Of a stretch of DNA of 11,948 nt, positions 1 to 6,413 are shown one piece after another; position 1 is the stretch's first letter; each line of letters begins with the position of its first letter. The position numbers and the translations under genes were made by a program. Below the pieces are notes generated by a model. The model made no database searches, was not told the DNA's origin, and worked only from the letters and a program-made list of their open reading frames with translations. The stretch covers positions 1-11,948 of the forward strand of contig JAJPEO010000211.1 of assembly GCA_021166815.1 (NCBI GenBank). Direction: 5' to 3'. The DNA is from Nocardioides sp. Its GTDB lineage: Bacteria > Actinomycetota > Actinomycetes > Propionibacteriales > Nocardioidaceae.

Positions 1-677
1 ATCGTCGCCAGCTCCAGGCACCGGGCTGCCTGCTCGGGGGTCGCGCCCACCCGCTCGACCAGCATCGCCGCGACCTCGTCGGCGGGGAGCTTGTCGAGCT
101 TGTCGATGACGCGGATCGCCTCGGTGACGTCCTCGATGCCCAGACCGCGGTAGAAGCCCTGGATCAGCTTGCGGTTGTTGAACTGGAACGACACTGGGGG
201 GATGGGCAGCCGGCCGAGTGCGTCCACCATCACCGACATCACCTCGACGTCGTGGTGGAACGACAGCGTGTCGCGACCGACGATGTCGACATCGGCCTGG
301 GTGAACTGGCGGTAGCGCCCCTCCTGGGGCCGTTCGCCGCGCCAGACCGGCTGGATCTGGAAGCGGCGGAACGGGAACTCCAGGTGTCCGGCGTGCTCCA
401 GGACGTAGCGGGCGAACGGCACCGTGAGGTCGAAGTGCAGGCCCAGGCCCGCGTCGCTGGAGCTGTCGTCGGCCTGGAGCCGGCGCAGGACGTAGATCTC
501 CTTGTCGATCTCGCCGCCCTTCGCGAGCCGCTCCAACGGCTCCACCGCGCGCGTCTCGATGTTGGCGAAGCCGTGCAGCTCGAAGGTCGAGGAGAGCGAC
601 GCGATGACGTCGCGCTCCACCACGCGCTGGGCGGGCAGCAGCTCCGGAAACCCGCTCAGCGGGCCGATCTTGCTCAT
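1..677 (-). CDS. hisS: Histidyl-tRNA synthetase, N-terminal part (C-terminus beyond window start)
   Basis: HisRS charges tRNA-His with histidine in the cytoplasm. About 225 codons are visible; the reading frame is open to the window edge, so the gene is partial. The class II core shows clearly: a motif-2 region at about residues 103-125 (FRRFQIQPVWRGERP followed by a GRYRQF block) and an upstream FDLTVPFARY block at about 82-91. That second block is the FDLT type, unlike the LRPEGT block of E. coli HisRS. The ATG at 675-677 is preceded by a good Shine-Dalgarno (GAAGGA) about 8 nt upstream. The gene follows the MBL-fold hydrolase gene with a 19-nt gap, so the two are probably cotranscribed. 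The same pairing exists in Mycobacterium tuberculosis (Rv2581c-Rv2580c). A HisZ-like paralogue is less likely because motif 2 is intact, but motif 3 is out of view. Confidence 0.93.
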   Translation of the reverse strand, partial: MSKIGPLSGFPELLPAQRVVERDVIASLSSTFELHGFANIETRAVEPLERLAKGGEIDKEIYVLRRLQADDSSSDAGLGLHFDLTVPFARYVLEHAGHLEFPFRRFQIQPVWRGERPQEGRYRQFTQADVDIVGRDTLSFHHDVEVMSVMVDALGRLPIPPVSFQFNNRKLIQGFYRGLGIEDVTEAIRVIDKLDKLPADEVAAMLVERVGATPEQAARCLELAT

Positions 678-696
678 ATGACGCTTCCTTCGCGGT

Positions 697-1407
697 TCAC
701 AGGCCTCGGGTGACCTGCCCGGCCGCGCCGTTGCGCTGGAGCTCGAGCAGGTAGGGGTTGGTGGCGCGCTCGCGCCCGATGCTGGTCTGCTCGCCGTGGC
801 CGGGCAGGACGACGACGTCGTCGGCCAGGGGCAGCACCTTGCCCACCAGGCTGCGCAGCATCGTCGGATGGTCGCCACCGGGAAGGTCCGTACGTCCGAT
901 CGACCCCGCGAAGAGCAGGTCACCGGAGAACATCACCTCGGACACGTCCTGCTGGTCGTACGGGGTGCGGAAGGTGACCGAGCCCCGGGTGTGCCCGGGC
1001 GTGTGGTCGACCACGAACTTCACCCCGGCCAGCTCGACCTCCTGCAGGTCGGAGAGCTCGCGCACGTCGTCCGGCTCGGCCCACTCGTAGCTGCCGCCCA
1101 GCAGCATCGAGGTCGTCTCGCGGCTCATGCCGGCCAACGGGTCGCTGAGCAGGTGGCGGTCGGCCGGGTGGATCCAGGCGGTGGCGTCGTACGTGCCCGC
1201 CACCGGCGCCACGCACCACATGTGGTCGACGTGGCCGTGCGTCACCAGCACGCTCACCGGCTTGAGCCCGTGCTCGCGCACGACCTCGTCCACGCCGGCC
1301 GCGGAGTCCTTGCCCGGATCGATCACCACGCACTCCGCGCCCGGGGCGGTCGCGACGACGTAGCAGTTCGTACCCCAGGGTCCAGCGGGGAAGCCGGCGA
1401 TGAACAC
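697..1407 (-). CDS. MBL-fold (glyoxalase II-like) metallohydrolase
   Basis: This 236-residue protein has the metallo-beta-lactamase fold. The metal-binding motif THGHVDH lies at 56-62, followed by further ligands in TPGHT (H139), SGDLLF (D163) and PGHG (H204). The length and motif spacing fit the small glyoxalase II/YcbL-like group, which hydrolyses thioesters such as S-lactoylglutathione analogues. The true substrate cannot be read from sequence. No signal peptide is visible, so it is probably cytoplasmic. The start is GTG at 1405-1407, with GAGGA about 10 nt upstream giving moderate support. It lies 19 nt ahead of hisS and is divergent from the DUF349 gene; 112 bp between the two contain a candidate promoter for each. 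The same gene sits before hisS in mycobacteria. Confidence 0.88.
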   Translation of the reverse strand: MFIAGFPAGPWGTNCYVVATAPGAECVVIDPGKDSAAGVDEVVREHGLKPVSVLVTHGHVDHMWCVAPVAGTYDATAWIHPADRHLLSDPLAGMSRETTSMLLGGSYEWAEPDDVRELSDLQEVELAGVKFVVDHTPGHTRGSVTFRTPYDQQDVSEVMFSGDLLFAGSIGRTDLPGGDHPTMLRSLVGKVLPLADDVVVLPGHGEQTSIGRERATNPYLLELQRNGAAGQVTRGL

Positions 1408-1453
1408 GTGAGTCAGGTCCTCGGATCGGTGGTGGCTCGCAGAGCACGGACGC

Positions 1454-1468
1454 GGCGCACAATGCGCC
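1454..1468. other. Short perfect inverted repeat between divergent genes
   Basis: GGCGCA and TGCGCC arms flank a 3-nt loop (CAA). The repeat lies downstream of the candidate -10 of the MBL-fold gene, so it would fall in that gene's 5' untranslated region, and upstream of the DUF349 promoter. It could be an operator or an mRNA hairpin. In GC-rich DNA a 6-bp stem can also arise by chance. Confidence 0.35.
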
Positions 1469-1476
1469 AGTGGGTC

Positions 1477-1482
1477 AGCCTA
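1477..1482 (-). promoter_or_regulatory. Candidate -10 element (TAGGCT) for the MBL-fold/hisS unit
   Basis: Read on the minus strand this is TAGGCT, which fits the actinobacterial TANNNT -10 pattern. It would start a transcript with a leader of roughly 60 nt before the GTG at 1407. The -35 region is not convincing. Confidence 0.35.
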
Positions 1483-1505
1483 CCGAGGAGCATCACGGGC
1501 ATGAC

Positions 1506-1511
1506 TACGAT
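1506..1511 (+). promoter_or_regulatory. Candidate -10 element (TACGAT) giving a leaderless DUF349 transcript
   Basis: TACGAT ends 8 nt before the ATG at 1520, so transcription would begin at or within a base or two of the start codon. No Shine-Dalgarno sequence precedes the ATG, which agrees with leaderless translation. No clear -35 box is seen. Confidence 0.5.
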
Positions 1512-1519
1512 GGGCGACC

Positions 1520-2773
1520 ATGAGCGCCGACAAGCAGTTCCAGGACGATTCGGCCCCGTGGGGTCGAGTGGCCGAGGACGGCACCGTCTACGTCCGTACC
1601 GCCGAGGGTGAGCGTCCCGTGGGCCAGTACCCCGAGGGCACCCCCGACGAGGCCCTGGCCTTCTACACCAAGCGTTTCGACGACCTGGCGTTCGAGGTGC
1701 AGCTGCTCGAGCAGCGTGTGGCTGCCGGTCGCCTCGGGCCCGACGAGGCCGCCGCGTCGGTGAAGACGGTGAAGGAGCAGGTCGTCGACGCCAACGCGGT
1801 CGGTGACCTCACCGCGCTTGCCGCCCGCCTCGACGCACTGGCGCCGCTCATCGCCGCCCAGCGCGCGGCCCGCCGCGAGGAGCGCGCCCAGCGCGCCGCG
1901 GAGTCGAAGGCCGACAAGGAGAAGATCGTCAGCGAGGCCGAGCGCCTGGCCGGGAGCAACGACTGGCGCAACGGTGCCAACCGCCTGCGCGACCTGCTCG
2001 AGCGCTGGAAGGCCCTGCCGCGGCTCGACCGCGCGACCGACGACGCCCTGTGGCGTCGCTTCTCCTCCGCGCGCACGACCTACACCCGACGCCGCAAGGC
2101 CCATTTCGCCGAGGAGAACGAGCGGCGCGACAGCGCTCGGAGCATCAAGGAGCGCCTGGTCCAGGAGGCCGAGGCGCTCTCCTCCTCCACCGAGTGGGGC
2201 CCCACGGCCGGGCGCTACCGCGACCTCATGCGTGAGTGGAAGGCCGCCGGCCCGGCGCCGCGCGACATCGACGACCAGCTGTGGCAGCGCTTCCGAGGCG
2301 CCCAGGATGCCTTCTTCGGCGCCCGAGACTCCGCCAACGCCGAGCTCGACAAGGAGTTCGCCGCCAATGCCGAGGTCAAGGAGGCGCTGCTCGCGGAAGC
2401 GGAGGCGCTGCTCCCCGTGGGCGACCTCGAGGCCACCAAGAAGGCCTTCCGCGACATCGCAGAGCGCTGGGACGCCGCCGGCAAGGTGCCCCGCGACCGC
2501 ATCAAGGACCTCGAGGGCCGCATGCGCAAGGTCGAGCAGGCCATCCGGTCGGTCGAGGACGACCACTGGCGCCGCAGCGACCCCGAGAAGTCCGCACGCG
2601 CCGACGACATGGTCTCCAAGCTCGAGGCCGGCATCGCCGAGGAGCAGGCCAAGCTCGACAAGGCCCGCGCCGCCGGCGACGACAAGCGCGTCAAGCAGCT
2701 CGAGGACTCACTGGCCAACAAGCAGGCCTTCCTCGACATGGCCCGCAAGGCCTCGGCCGAGTTCAGCCGCTGA
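1520..2773 (+). CDS. DUF349 repeat coiled-coil protein
   Basis: This 417-residue soluble protein is very rich in Ala, Glu, Arg and Lys. It contains three DUF349-type helical repeats at about residues 132-205, 208-280 and 285-350. The first two carry the signature W-K followed by D-x-x-LW-x-RF (for example ERWKALP then DDALWRRF). The N-terminal 60 residues include a short beta-rich part (WGRVAEDGTVYVRT). The C-terminal 350-417 is a long charged helix, probably a coiled coil. No catalytic motif, signal peptide or membrane segment is visible. The family's molecular role is not established, and I do not assign one. The ATG at 1520 is set by the TACGAT box just upstream and by the absence of another sensible start. 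The gene converges on relA across the nuclease cassette. In M. tuberculosis this plus-strand slot between relA and the glyoxalase-like gene holds ppiB instead. Confidence 0.85.
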   Translation: MSADKQFQDDSAPWGRVAEDGTVYVRTAEGERPVGQYPEGTPDEALAFYTKRFDDLAFEVQLLEQRVAAGRLGPDEAAASVKTVKEQVVDANAVGDLTALAARLDALAPLIAAQRAARREERAQRAAESKADKEKIVSEAERLAGSNDWRNGANRLRDLLERWKALPRLDRATDDALWRRFSSARTTYTRRRKAHFAEENERRDSARSIKERLVQEAEALSSSTEWGPTAGRYRDLMREWKAAGPAPRDIDDQLWQRFRGAQDAFFGARDSANAELDKEFAANAEVKEALLAEAEALLPVGDLEATKKAFRDIAERWDAAGKVPRDRIKDLEGRMRKVEQAIRSVEDDHWRRSDPEKSARADDMVSKLEAGIAEEQAKLDKARAAGDDKRVKQLEDSLANKQAFLDMARKASAEFSR

Positions 2774-2811
2774 CCCGCCCGGCGCCTCGCCTGGCAGGTG
2801 TGGTCGGTCCC

Positions 2812-2817
2812 GCGGCC
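2812..2817. repeat. Possible target-site duplication, left copy (GCGGCC)
   Basis: GCGGCC lies 3 bp outside the left perfect inverted repeat. The same hexamer lies 3 bp outside the right one at 4055-4060, in the same orientation. The symmetry suggests a 6-bp target duplication, but the hexamer is GC-rich and could match by chance. Confidence 0.3.
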
Positions 2818-2820
2818 GGT

Positions 2821-2901
2821 CGGTCGGTTTCCCCGCTTGAGCGGGGAACTGGGAACTGACAGGCCGTAATTTCGGCCAGCAGGTTCCCGGGTCGGCCAGC
2901 A
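2821..2901. repeat. Left inverted repeat of the nuclease cassette
   Basis: Bases 2821-2857 match the reverse complement of 4015-4051 without a mismatch. Bases 2858-2901 match the reverse complement of 3971-4014 at about 32 of 44 positions. It contains a hairpin (2829-2848), a tandem GGGAACT repeat (2844-2857), and the 13-mer TCGGCCAGCAGGT twice (2872-2884 and 2892-2904), starting exactly 20 bp apart. It begins 48 bp after the DUF349 stop. Confidence 0.9.
2829..2848. terminator. Strong hairpin in the left repeat; possible terminator for the DUF349 gene
   Basis: TTCCCCGC and GCGGGGAA form an 8-bp stem around a TTGA loop (9 bp if T-A closes inside). It lies about 55 nt downstream of the DUF349 stop. 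There is no U-tract, which is common for actinobacterial terminators but leaves the role open. The same hairpin faces relA at the other end of the cassette. Confidence 0.4.
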
Positions 2902-2907
2902 GGTCAG

Positions 2908-2922
2908 CGGGCGTCGCGCCCG
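2908..2922 (-). terminator. Hairpin after the nuclease-like gene; possible terminator
   Basis: CGGGCG and CGCCCG arms form a 6-bp stem with a 3-nt loop, starting about 18 nt after the stop codon at 2941. No U-tract follows. A perfect 10-bp palindrome GGCGTACGCC (2929-2938) lies between the stop and this hairpin. Confidence 0.35.
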
Positions 2923-2940
2923 AGAGATGGCGTACGCCGC

Positions 2941-3900
2941 TCAGCCTGCGCGGGTACGCGACTCCAGCAGGCGCTGGACCCGTGCGGCGGTGGCGGACGC
3001 TTTCTCGATGTCTGCCCATGACAGACGGATGCAGACCCAGCCGGTGAGCTGGCAGATGCGCTCCTCCCGTTGCTTTTCGCGCATCAGGAAGTCCTCGAGG
3101 GACTCGCCGCGTCGGCGGAACTGGTGGTACTTCGCCTTGCCGTCGGCCTCGAGGAACACACCGAGAGCGACCCACGCGAAGTCAACCCGGGCGAAGAGCA
3201 TGCCGGATTCGTCGAACACCTCGACCTGGGGCACCGGCGCCGGCAGCCGATGGGCGCGCAGCAGGTGGGCGGCCCGGGTCTCGAGGGCGGACTCGTGCCG
3301 CGGATCGGCAAGGCGCAGCACCACCTCGCACGTCAGCGAGTGCGGCCAGTGCTTGACCTGCTTCCGCGCCGCTGACAGTTCTTCGACTGCCGCGTCGACG
3401 AGTCGGAGCAGTCCGTCGACCGTCACCAACGCAGGCTCCACAGTGGCAATCGTCATCACCTCCAACGCAGCCCGCAGCGGGGCCGTGACGCGTACGCCGT
3501 TGATCGTGCGAACCTCCTGCTCCGGATCGAGCTCGCCACAGTGATGAACCACCCCGGCTTCACGGCGACGGGGCTTGCCGTCGGTTCTGGTCACATGGAC
3601 CTCGTCCAGCGCAATGCCCCAGACAGGCGCACCATGCTCGAGTGCGGCACTGACGTGTGACAGGACGGTGTTGGGGTGTGCGGTCCGCAGCACCGCCCTG
3701 GCCAGCAGCCGATGCCGGTCCTCGGCCGACAGCTCGTCCCACAGCCCGGCGTCGCAGTAGGCACCGTGACGGACGCGGCGCCAGGCACCGGCGCGGAGAT
3801 GGCGCTGGATCGTCTTGTCGTTGTAGCCGTGCTTCAGGAGATCGCGGCGCAGGAAGACCGCGCCGCTGAGGTCCCGCGTCGTCGTCATGCCGCAGAGCAT
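2941..3900 (-). CDS. AbiEi-type winged-helix plus DUF559 (Vsr-like PD-(D/E)XK) nuclease-like protein
   Basis: This protein has 319 residues. Residues about 15-52 (FLRRDLLKHGY, then RRVRHGAY) look like the winged-helix domain found at the N-terminus of AbiEi-type antitoxins. A middle region (about 75-170) has the family's SHVSAALEHGAP and VHVTR blocks. The C-terminal part resembles DUF559, a Vsr-related nuclease fold: E203 or E207, D240 (RVDFAW), E251 and D253 (FLEADGKAKYH), with K255 or K257, and a basic helix after 270. The acidic-Lys pattern of PD-(D/E)XK enzymes looks complete, so it may be an active DNA nuclease. Its substrate is unknown. No partner toxin or methylase gene is adjacent. 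The ATG at 3898-3900 lacks a clear Shine-Dalgarno, and an ATG four codons later (MTTTRDL) is an equally possible start. The gene stands alone inside inverted repeats, which suggests horizontal acquisition. Confidence 0.8.
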   Translation of the reverse strand: MLCGMTTTRDLSGAVFLRRDLLKHGYNDKTIQRHLRAGAWRRVRHGAYCDAGLWDELSAEDRHRLLARAVLRTAHPNTVLSHVSAALEHGAPVWGIALDEVHVTRTDGKPRRREAGVVHHCGELDPEQEVRTINGVRVTAPLRAALEVMTIATVEPALVTVDGLLRLVDAAVEELSAARKQVKHWPHSLTCEVVLRLADPRHESALETRAAHLLRAHRLPAPVPQVEVFDESGMLFARVDFAWVALGVFLEADGKAKYHQFRRRGESLEDFLMREKQREERICQLTGWVCIRLSWADIEKASATAARVQRLLESRTRAG

Positions 3901-3939
3901 TTCCCGCGAGGAGGTGGCGTACTCCTGCGTTTAGCCATC

Positions 3940-3948
3940 TGTGGACAA
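3940..3948 (-). promoter_or_regulatory. Perfect DnaA-box-like 9-mer (TTGTCCACA) upstream of the nuclease-like gene
   Basis: On the minus strand the sequence is TTGTCCACA, the preferred DnaA box of Streptomyces and mycobacteria. It lies 40 bp upstream of the ATG at 3900 and inside the cassette. A single box does not make an origin. It could tie expression or mobility to DnaA, or serve by chance as a -35-like region. The rest of 3901-3970 holds no gene that I can support. Confidence 0.45.
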
Positions 3949-3970
3949 CCCGCACCAGCCACGTACGGCT

Positions 3971-4051
3971 TGCTGGCCGAAGTTGCCACTTGCAGGCCGA
4001 AATTTCGGCCAGCAAGTTCCCAGTTCCCCGCTCAAGCGGGGAAACCGACCG
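3971..4051. repeat. Right inverted repeat of the nuclease cassette
   Basis: This is the mirror of 2821-2901, identical over 4015-4051. It contains the perfect 16-bp palindrome GGCCGAAATTTCGGCC (3995-4010), the near-identical half-sites TTGCTGGCCGAA (3970-3981) and TTGCAGGCCGAA (3990-4001) starting 20 bp apart, and tandem AGTTCCC (4015-4028). It ends 20 bp before the relA stop codon. Confidence 0.9.
4024..4043. terminator. Strong hairpin in the right repeat; possible relA terminator
   Basis: This is the same stem as at 2829-2848, with a TCAA loop on the plus strand. In the relA transcript it comes 28 nt after the stop codon. No U-tract follows. Its shape and sequence resemble the stem of type I-E CRISPR repeats. 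Confidence 0.4.
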
Positions 4052-4054
4052 GGA

Positions 4055-4060
4055 GCGGCC
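4055..4060. repeat. Possible target-site duplication, right copy (GCGGCC)
   Basis: Partner of 2812-2817, lying 3 bp outside the right perfect repeat and in direct orientation. Low information content makes this tentative. Confidence 0.3.
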
Positions 4061-4071
4061 AGACCGAGGGG

Positions 4072-6357
4072 TCAGTTGGTGACGCGGTAGGCGTCGAAGA
4101 CGCCGGGGACGCCGCGGACGGCGCGCAGCACGTTGTCGAGGTGGGCGGCGTCGGCCATCTCGAAGGTGAAGCGACTCTTGGCGACCCGGTCGCGAGTGGT
4201 CGTGAGGGTCGCGCTCAGGATGTTCACGTGGCCGTCGGACAGCGCCATGGTGATGTCGGAGAGCAGGCGCGCGCGGTCGAGTGCCTCCACCTGGATGTTG
4301 ACCAGGAACGTCGACTGCGAGGTCGGCGCCCACTCCACCTCGAGGACACGCTCGGGCTGCCCGAGCAGGCTCTCGGCGTTGGTGCAGTCGCGGCGGTGGA
4401 CCGACACTCCCCCGCCCTTGGTGACGAAACCGAGGATCGGGTCGCCCGGCACCGGCGTGCAGCACTTGGCGAGCTTGACCCAGACGTCGTCGACGCCCTT
4501 GACCACCACGCCGGAGTCGGTGGCGGTCCGGCTCGCGGGACGGCGACGGGAGCCGGTGATGGTGACGGCCTCGGCCAGGTCCTCGGCCGCGCCGTCCTGG
4601 CCACCGTGCAGGTCGATGACGCGGCGTACGACGGCCTGCGCGCTGAGGTTGCCCTCGCCCACCGCGGCGTACAGGGCCGAGACGTCGAGGTGGTTGAAGT
4701 GCTCGGCGACGGAGGCGAGGATGTCGTGCGACATCAGGCGCTTGAGGGGCAGGCCCTCCTTGCGCATCAGCTTGGCGATCTGCTCCTTGCCGCGCTCGAT
4801 GGCCTCTTCGCGCCGCTCCTTGGTGAACCACTGGCGGATCTTCGACTTCGCCCGGGGTGACTGGACGAAGTTGAGCCAGTCGCGCGAGGGCCCGGCGGTC
4901 GCGGCCTTGGAGGTGAACACCTCGACCACGTCGCCGTTGTCGAGGGATGACTCCAGGGGCACCAGGCGGCCGTTGACCCGGGCGCCGATGGTGTGGTGCC
5001 CGACCTCGGTGTGGACGGCGTAGGCGAAGTCGACCGGGGTCGACCCGCCCGGCAGGGGGATGACGTCGCCGCGCGGGGTGAAGACGTAGACCTGCGCCTG
5101 GTTCATCTCGAAGCGCAGCGACTCCAGGAACTCCCCCGGGTCCTCGACCTCGCTCTGCCAGTCGAGGAGCTGGCGCAGCCAGCGCATGTCCTCCTTGTCG
5201 GCCATGCGGTCGGTGTCGGCCCCGGTGCGCCCGTCCTCCTTGTACTTCCAGTGCGCCGCGACGCCGTACTCGGCTCGTCGGTGCTGGGCGAAGGTACGGA
5301 TCTGGACCTCCACCGCCTTGCCCTGCGGGCCGATCACCGTCGTGTGCAGCGACTGGTACATGTTGAACTTCGGCATCGCGACGTAGTCCTTGAACCGGCC
5401 GAGCACCGGGTTCCAGCGCGCGTGGATGACGCCGAGCGCGCTGTAGCACTCACGGTCCTCCTCGACGAGGATGCGGATGCCGACCAGGTCGTAGATGTCG
5501 GAGAACTCACGACCGCCCACGATCATCTTCTGGTAGATCGAGTAGTAGTGCTTCGGGCGGCCGGTCACCTTGGCCCGGATGCGTGCGGCCTTGAGGTCGT
5601 GCTGGACCTCGGCGATGACCTCGGCCAGGAACTGGTCTCGCGACGGCGCCCGCTCGGCGACCATGCGCACGATCTCGTCGTAGATCTTGGGGTGCAGCGT
5701 CGCGAAGGCAAGGTCCTCCAGCTCCCACTTGAGCGTGTTCATGCCCAGGCGGTGCGCCAGCGGTGCATAGATGTCGAGCGTCTCGCGGGCCTTGCGCTCC
5801 TGGGTCTCGGCCTTGAGGTACCGCAGGGTGCGCATGTTGTGCAGCCGGTCGGCGAGCTTGATGACGAGGACCCGGATGTCGCGGGCCATCGCGACGATCA
5901 TCTTGCGGATCGTCTCGGCCTGGGCGGAGTCGCCGTACTGGACCTTGTCGAGCTTGGTGACGCCATCGACGAGCCCGGCGACCTCGTCGCCGAAGTCGGC
6001 CCGCAGCTCCTCGAGGCCGTACGGCGTGTCCTCGACGGTGTCGTGCAACAGGGCGGCGACGAGCGTCGGCTCGGTCATGCCGATGTCGGCCAGGATCGTG
6101 GTGACCGCGAGCGGGTGGGTGATGTAGGGGTCGCCGCTCTTGCGCATCTGCGTTGCGTGCAGGCGCTCGGCCACGTCGTAGGCCCGCTCGAGCAGGGCCA
6201 GGTCGGCCTTGGGGTGGTTGGCGCGCACCGCGCGGAACAGCGGCTCGAGGACGGGGTTGGACGCGGGCGGCTTGGTGCCGATGCGCGCCAGGCGGGCCCG
6301 CATGCTCCGGGCGGAGGCCGGCACGGTCGGCCGTACGGGAGCGCGATCCTCAGCCAT
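4072..6357 (-). CDS. relA: Bifunctional (p)ppGpp synthetase/hydrolase (RelA/SpoT, Rel family)
   Basis: This 761-residue Rel makes (p)ppGpp from GTP or GDP and ATP under starvation and degrades it again. An HD hydrolase domain (about 60-200) keeps the metal motif HDTVED (105-110), so hydrolysis should be active. The synthetase domain (about 265-370) shows [25 protein letters not shown] and RFKDYVA followed by YQSLHTT. A TGS domain (about 422-483, [18 protein letters not shown]) follows. A conserved Cys region ([13 protein letters not shown], about 628-640) and a C-terminal ACT domain (about 684-760) sense the ribosome. The length is typical of actinobacterial Rel. The ATG at 6357 lies 6 nt after a TAGACT -10 box and has no Shine-Dalgarno, suggesting a leaderless transcript. 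It follows apt, as in M. tuberculosis, with a 56-bp gap. Confidence 0.97.
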   Translation of the reverse strand: MAEDRAPVRPTVPASARSMRARLARIGTKPPASNPVLEPLFRAVRANHPKADLALLERAYDVAERLHATQMRKSGDPYITHPLAVTTILADIGMTEPTLVAALLHDTVEDTPYGLEELRADFGDEVAGLVDGVTKLDKVQYGDSAQAETIRKMIVAMARDIRVLVIKLADRLHNMRTLRYLKAETQERKARETLDIYAPLAHRLGMNTLKWELEDLAFATLHPKIYDEIVRMVAERAPSRDQFLAEVIAEVQHDLKAARIRAKVTGRPKHYYSIYQKMIVGGREFSDIYDLVGIRILVEEDRECYSALGVIHARWNPVLGRFKDYVAMPKFNMYQSLHTTVIGPQGKAVEVQIRTFAQHRRAEYGVAAHWKYKEDGRTGADTDRMADKEDMRWLRQLLDWQSEVEDPGEFLESLRFEMNQAQVYVFTPRGDVIPLPGGSTPVDFAYAVHTEVGHHTIGARVNGRLVPLESSLDNGDVVEVFTSKAATAGPSRDWLNFVQSPRAKSKIRQWFTKERREEAIERGKEQIAKLMRKEGLPLKRLMSHDILASVAEHFNHLDVSALYAAVGEGNLSAQAVVRRVIDLHGGQDGAAEDLAEAVTITGSRRRPASRTATDSGVVVKGVDDVWVKLAKCCTPVPGDPILGFVTKGGGVSVHRRDCTNAESLLGQPERVLEVEWAPTSQSTFLVNIQVEALDRARLLSDITMALSDGHVNILSATLTTTRDRVAKSRFTFEMADAAHLDNVLRAVRGVPGVFDAYRVTN

Positions 6358-6363
6358 TGGCCC

Positions 6364-6369
6364 AGTCTA
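6364..6369 (-). promoter_or_regulatory. Candidate -10 element (TAGACT) giving a leaderless relA transcript
   Basis: TAGACT on the minus strand ends 6 nt before the relA ATG. The expected transcription start coincides with the A of the start codon. The same hexamer precedes yajC. No convincing -35 box is visible. Confidence 0.55.
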
Positions 6370-6413
6370 GTGAGCGCGGGGGAAGCGCACCGACGGACCC
6401 GCCTTCTCGCGGC

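Larger units (their letters stand above)
2818..4054. mobile_element. Putative inverted-repeat-bounded cassette carrying an AbiEi/DUF559 nuclease-like gene
   Basis: About 1.24 kb lies between two convergent housekeeping genes (DUF349 and relA). It is bounded by 81-bp inverted repeats (2821-2901 and 3971-4051), the outer 37 bp of which are identical, and it encloses one gene. Hexamers GCGGCC flank both ends symmetrically. No recognised transposase, recombinase or reverse transcriptase is encoded. The layout recalls a minimal mobile cassette, or the pairing of RAYT genes with REP palindromes, but the protein here is a PD-(D/E)XK-type nuclease candidate. Mobility is an inference. The alternative is a resident gene flanked by two similar terminator palindromes. 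Confidence 0.5.

Noticed and set aside
3909..3927. Similarity of GAGGTGGCGTACTCC to GAGATGGCGTACGCC near 2922
   Set aside because: It is a short imperfect direct match of GC-rich sequence and is not placed symmetrically to the cassette ends.
3940..3948. Replication origin
   Set aside because: A single DnaA box with no AT-rich unwinding region, no box cluster and no dnaA or dnaN nearby.
2821..4051. CRISPR array based on repeat-like hairpins
   Set aside because: Only two copies exist, in opposite orientation, about 1.2 kb apart, with a gene between them and no spacers.
2818..4054. Classical insertion sequence
   Set aside because: The only gene has no DDE, HUH or serine/tyrosine recombinase signature; the catalytic pattern is PD-(D/E)XK-like.
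3560..5449. Long minus-strand open frame (629 codons) through relA and the cassette
   Set aside because: It is a frame-shifted shadow of relA and of the nuclease gene, with Arg/Pro-rich low-complexity translation.
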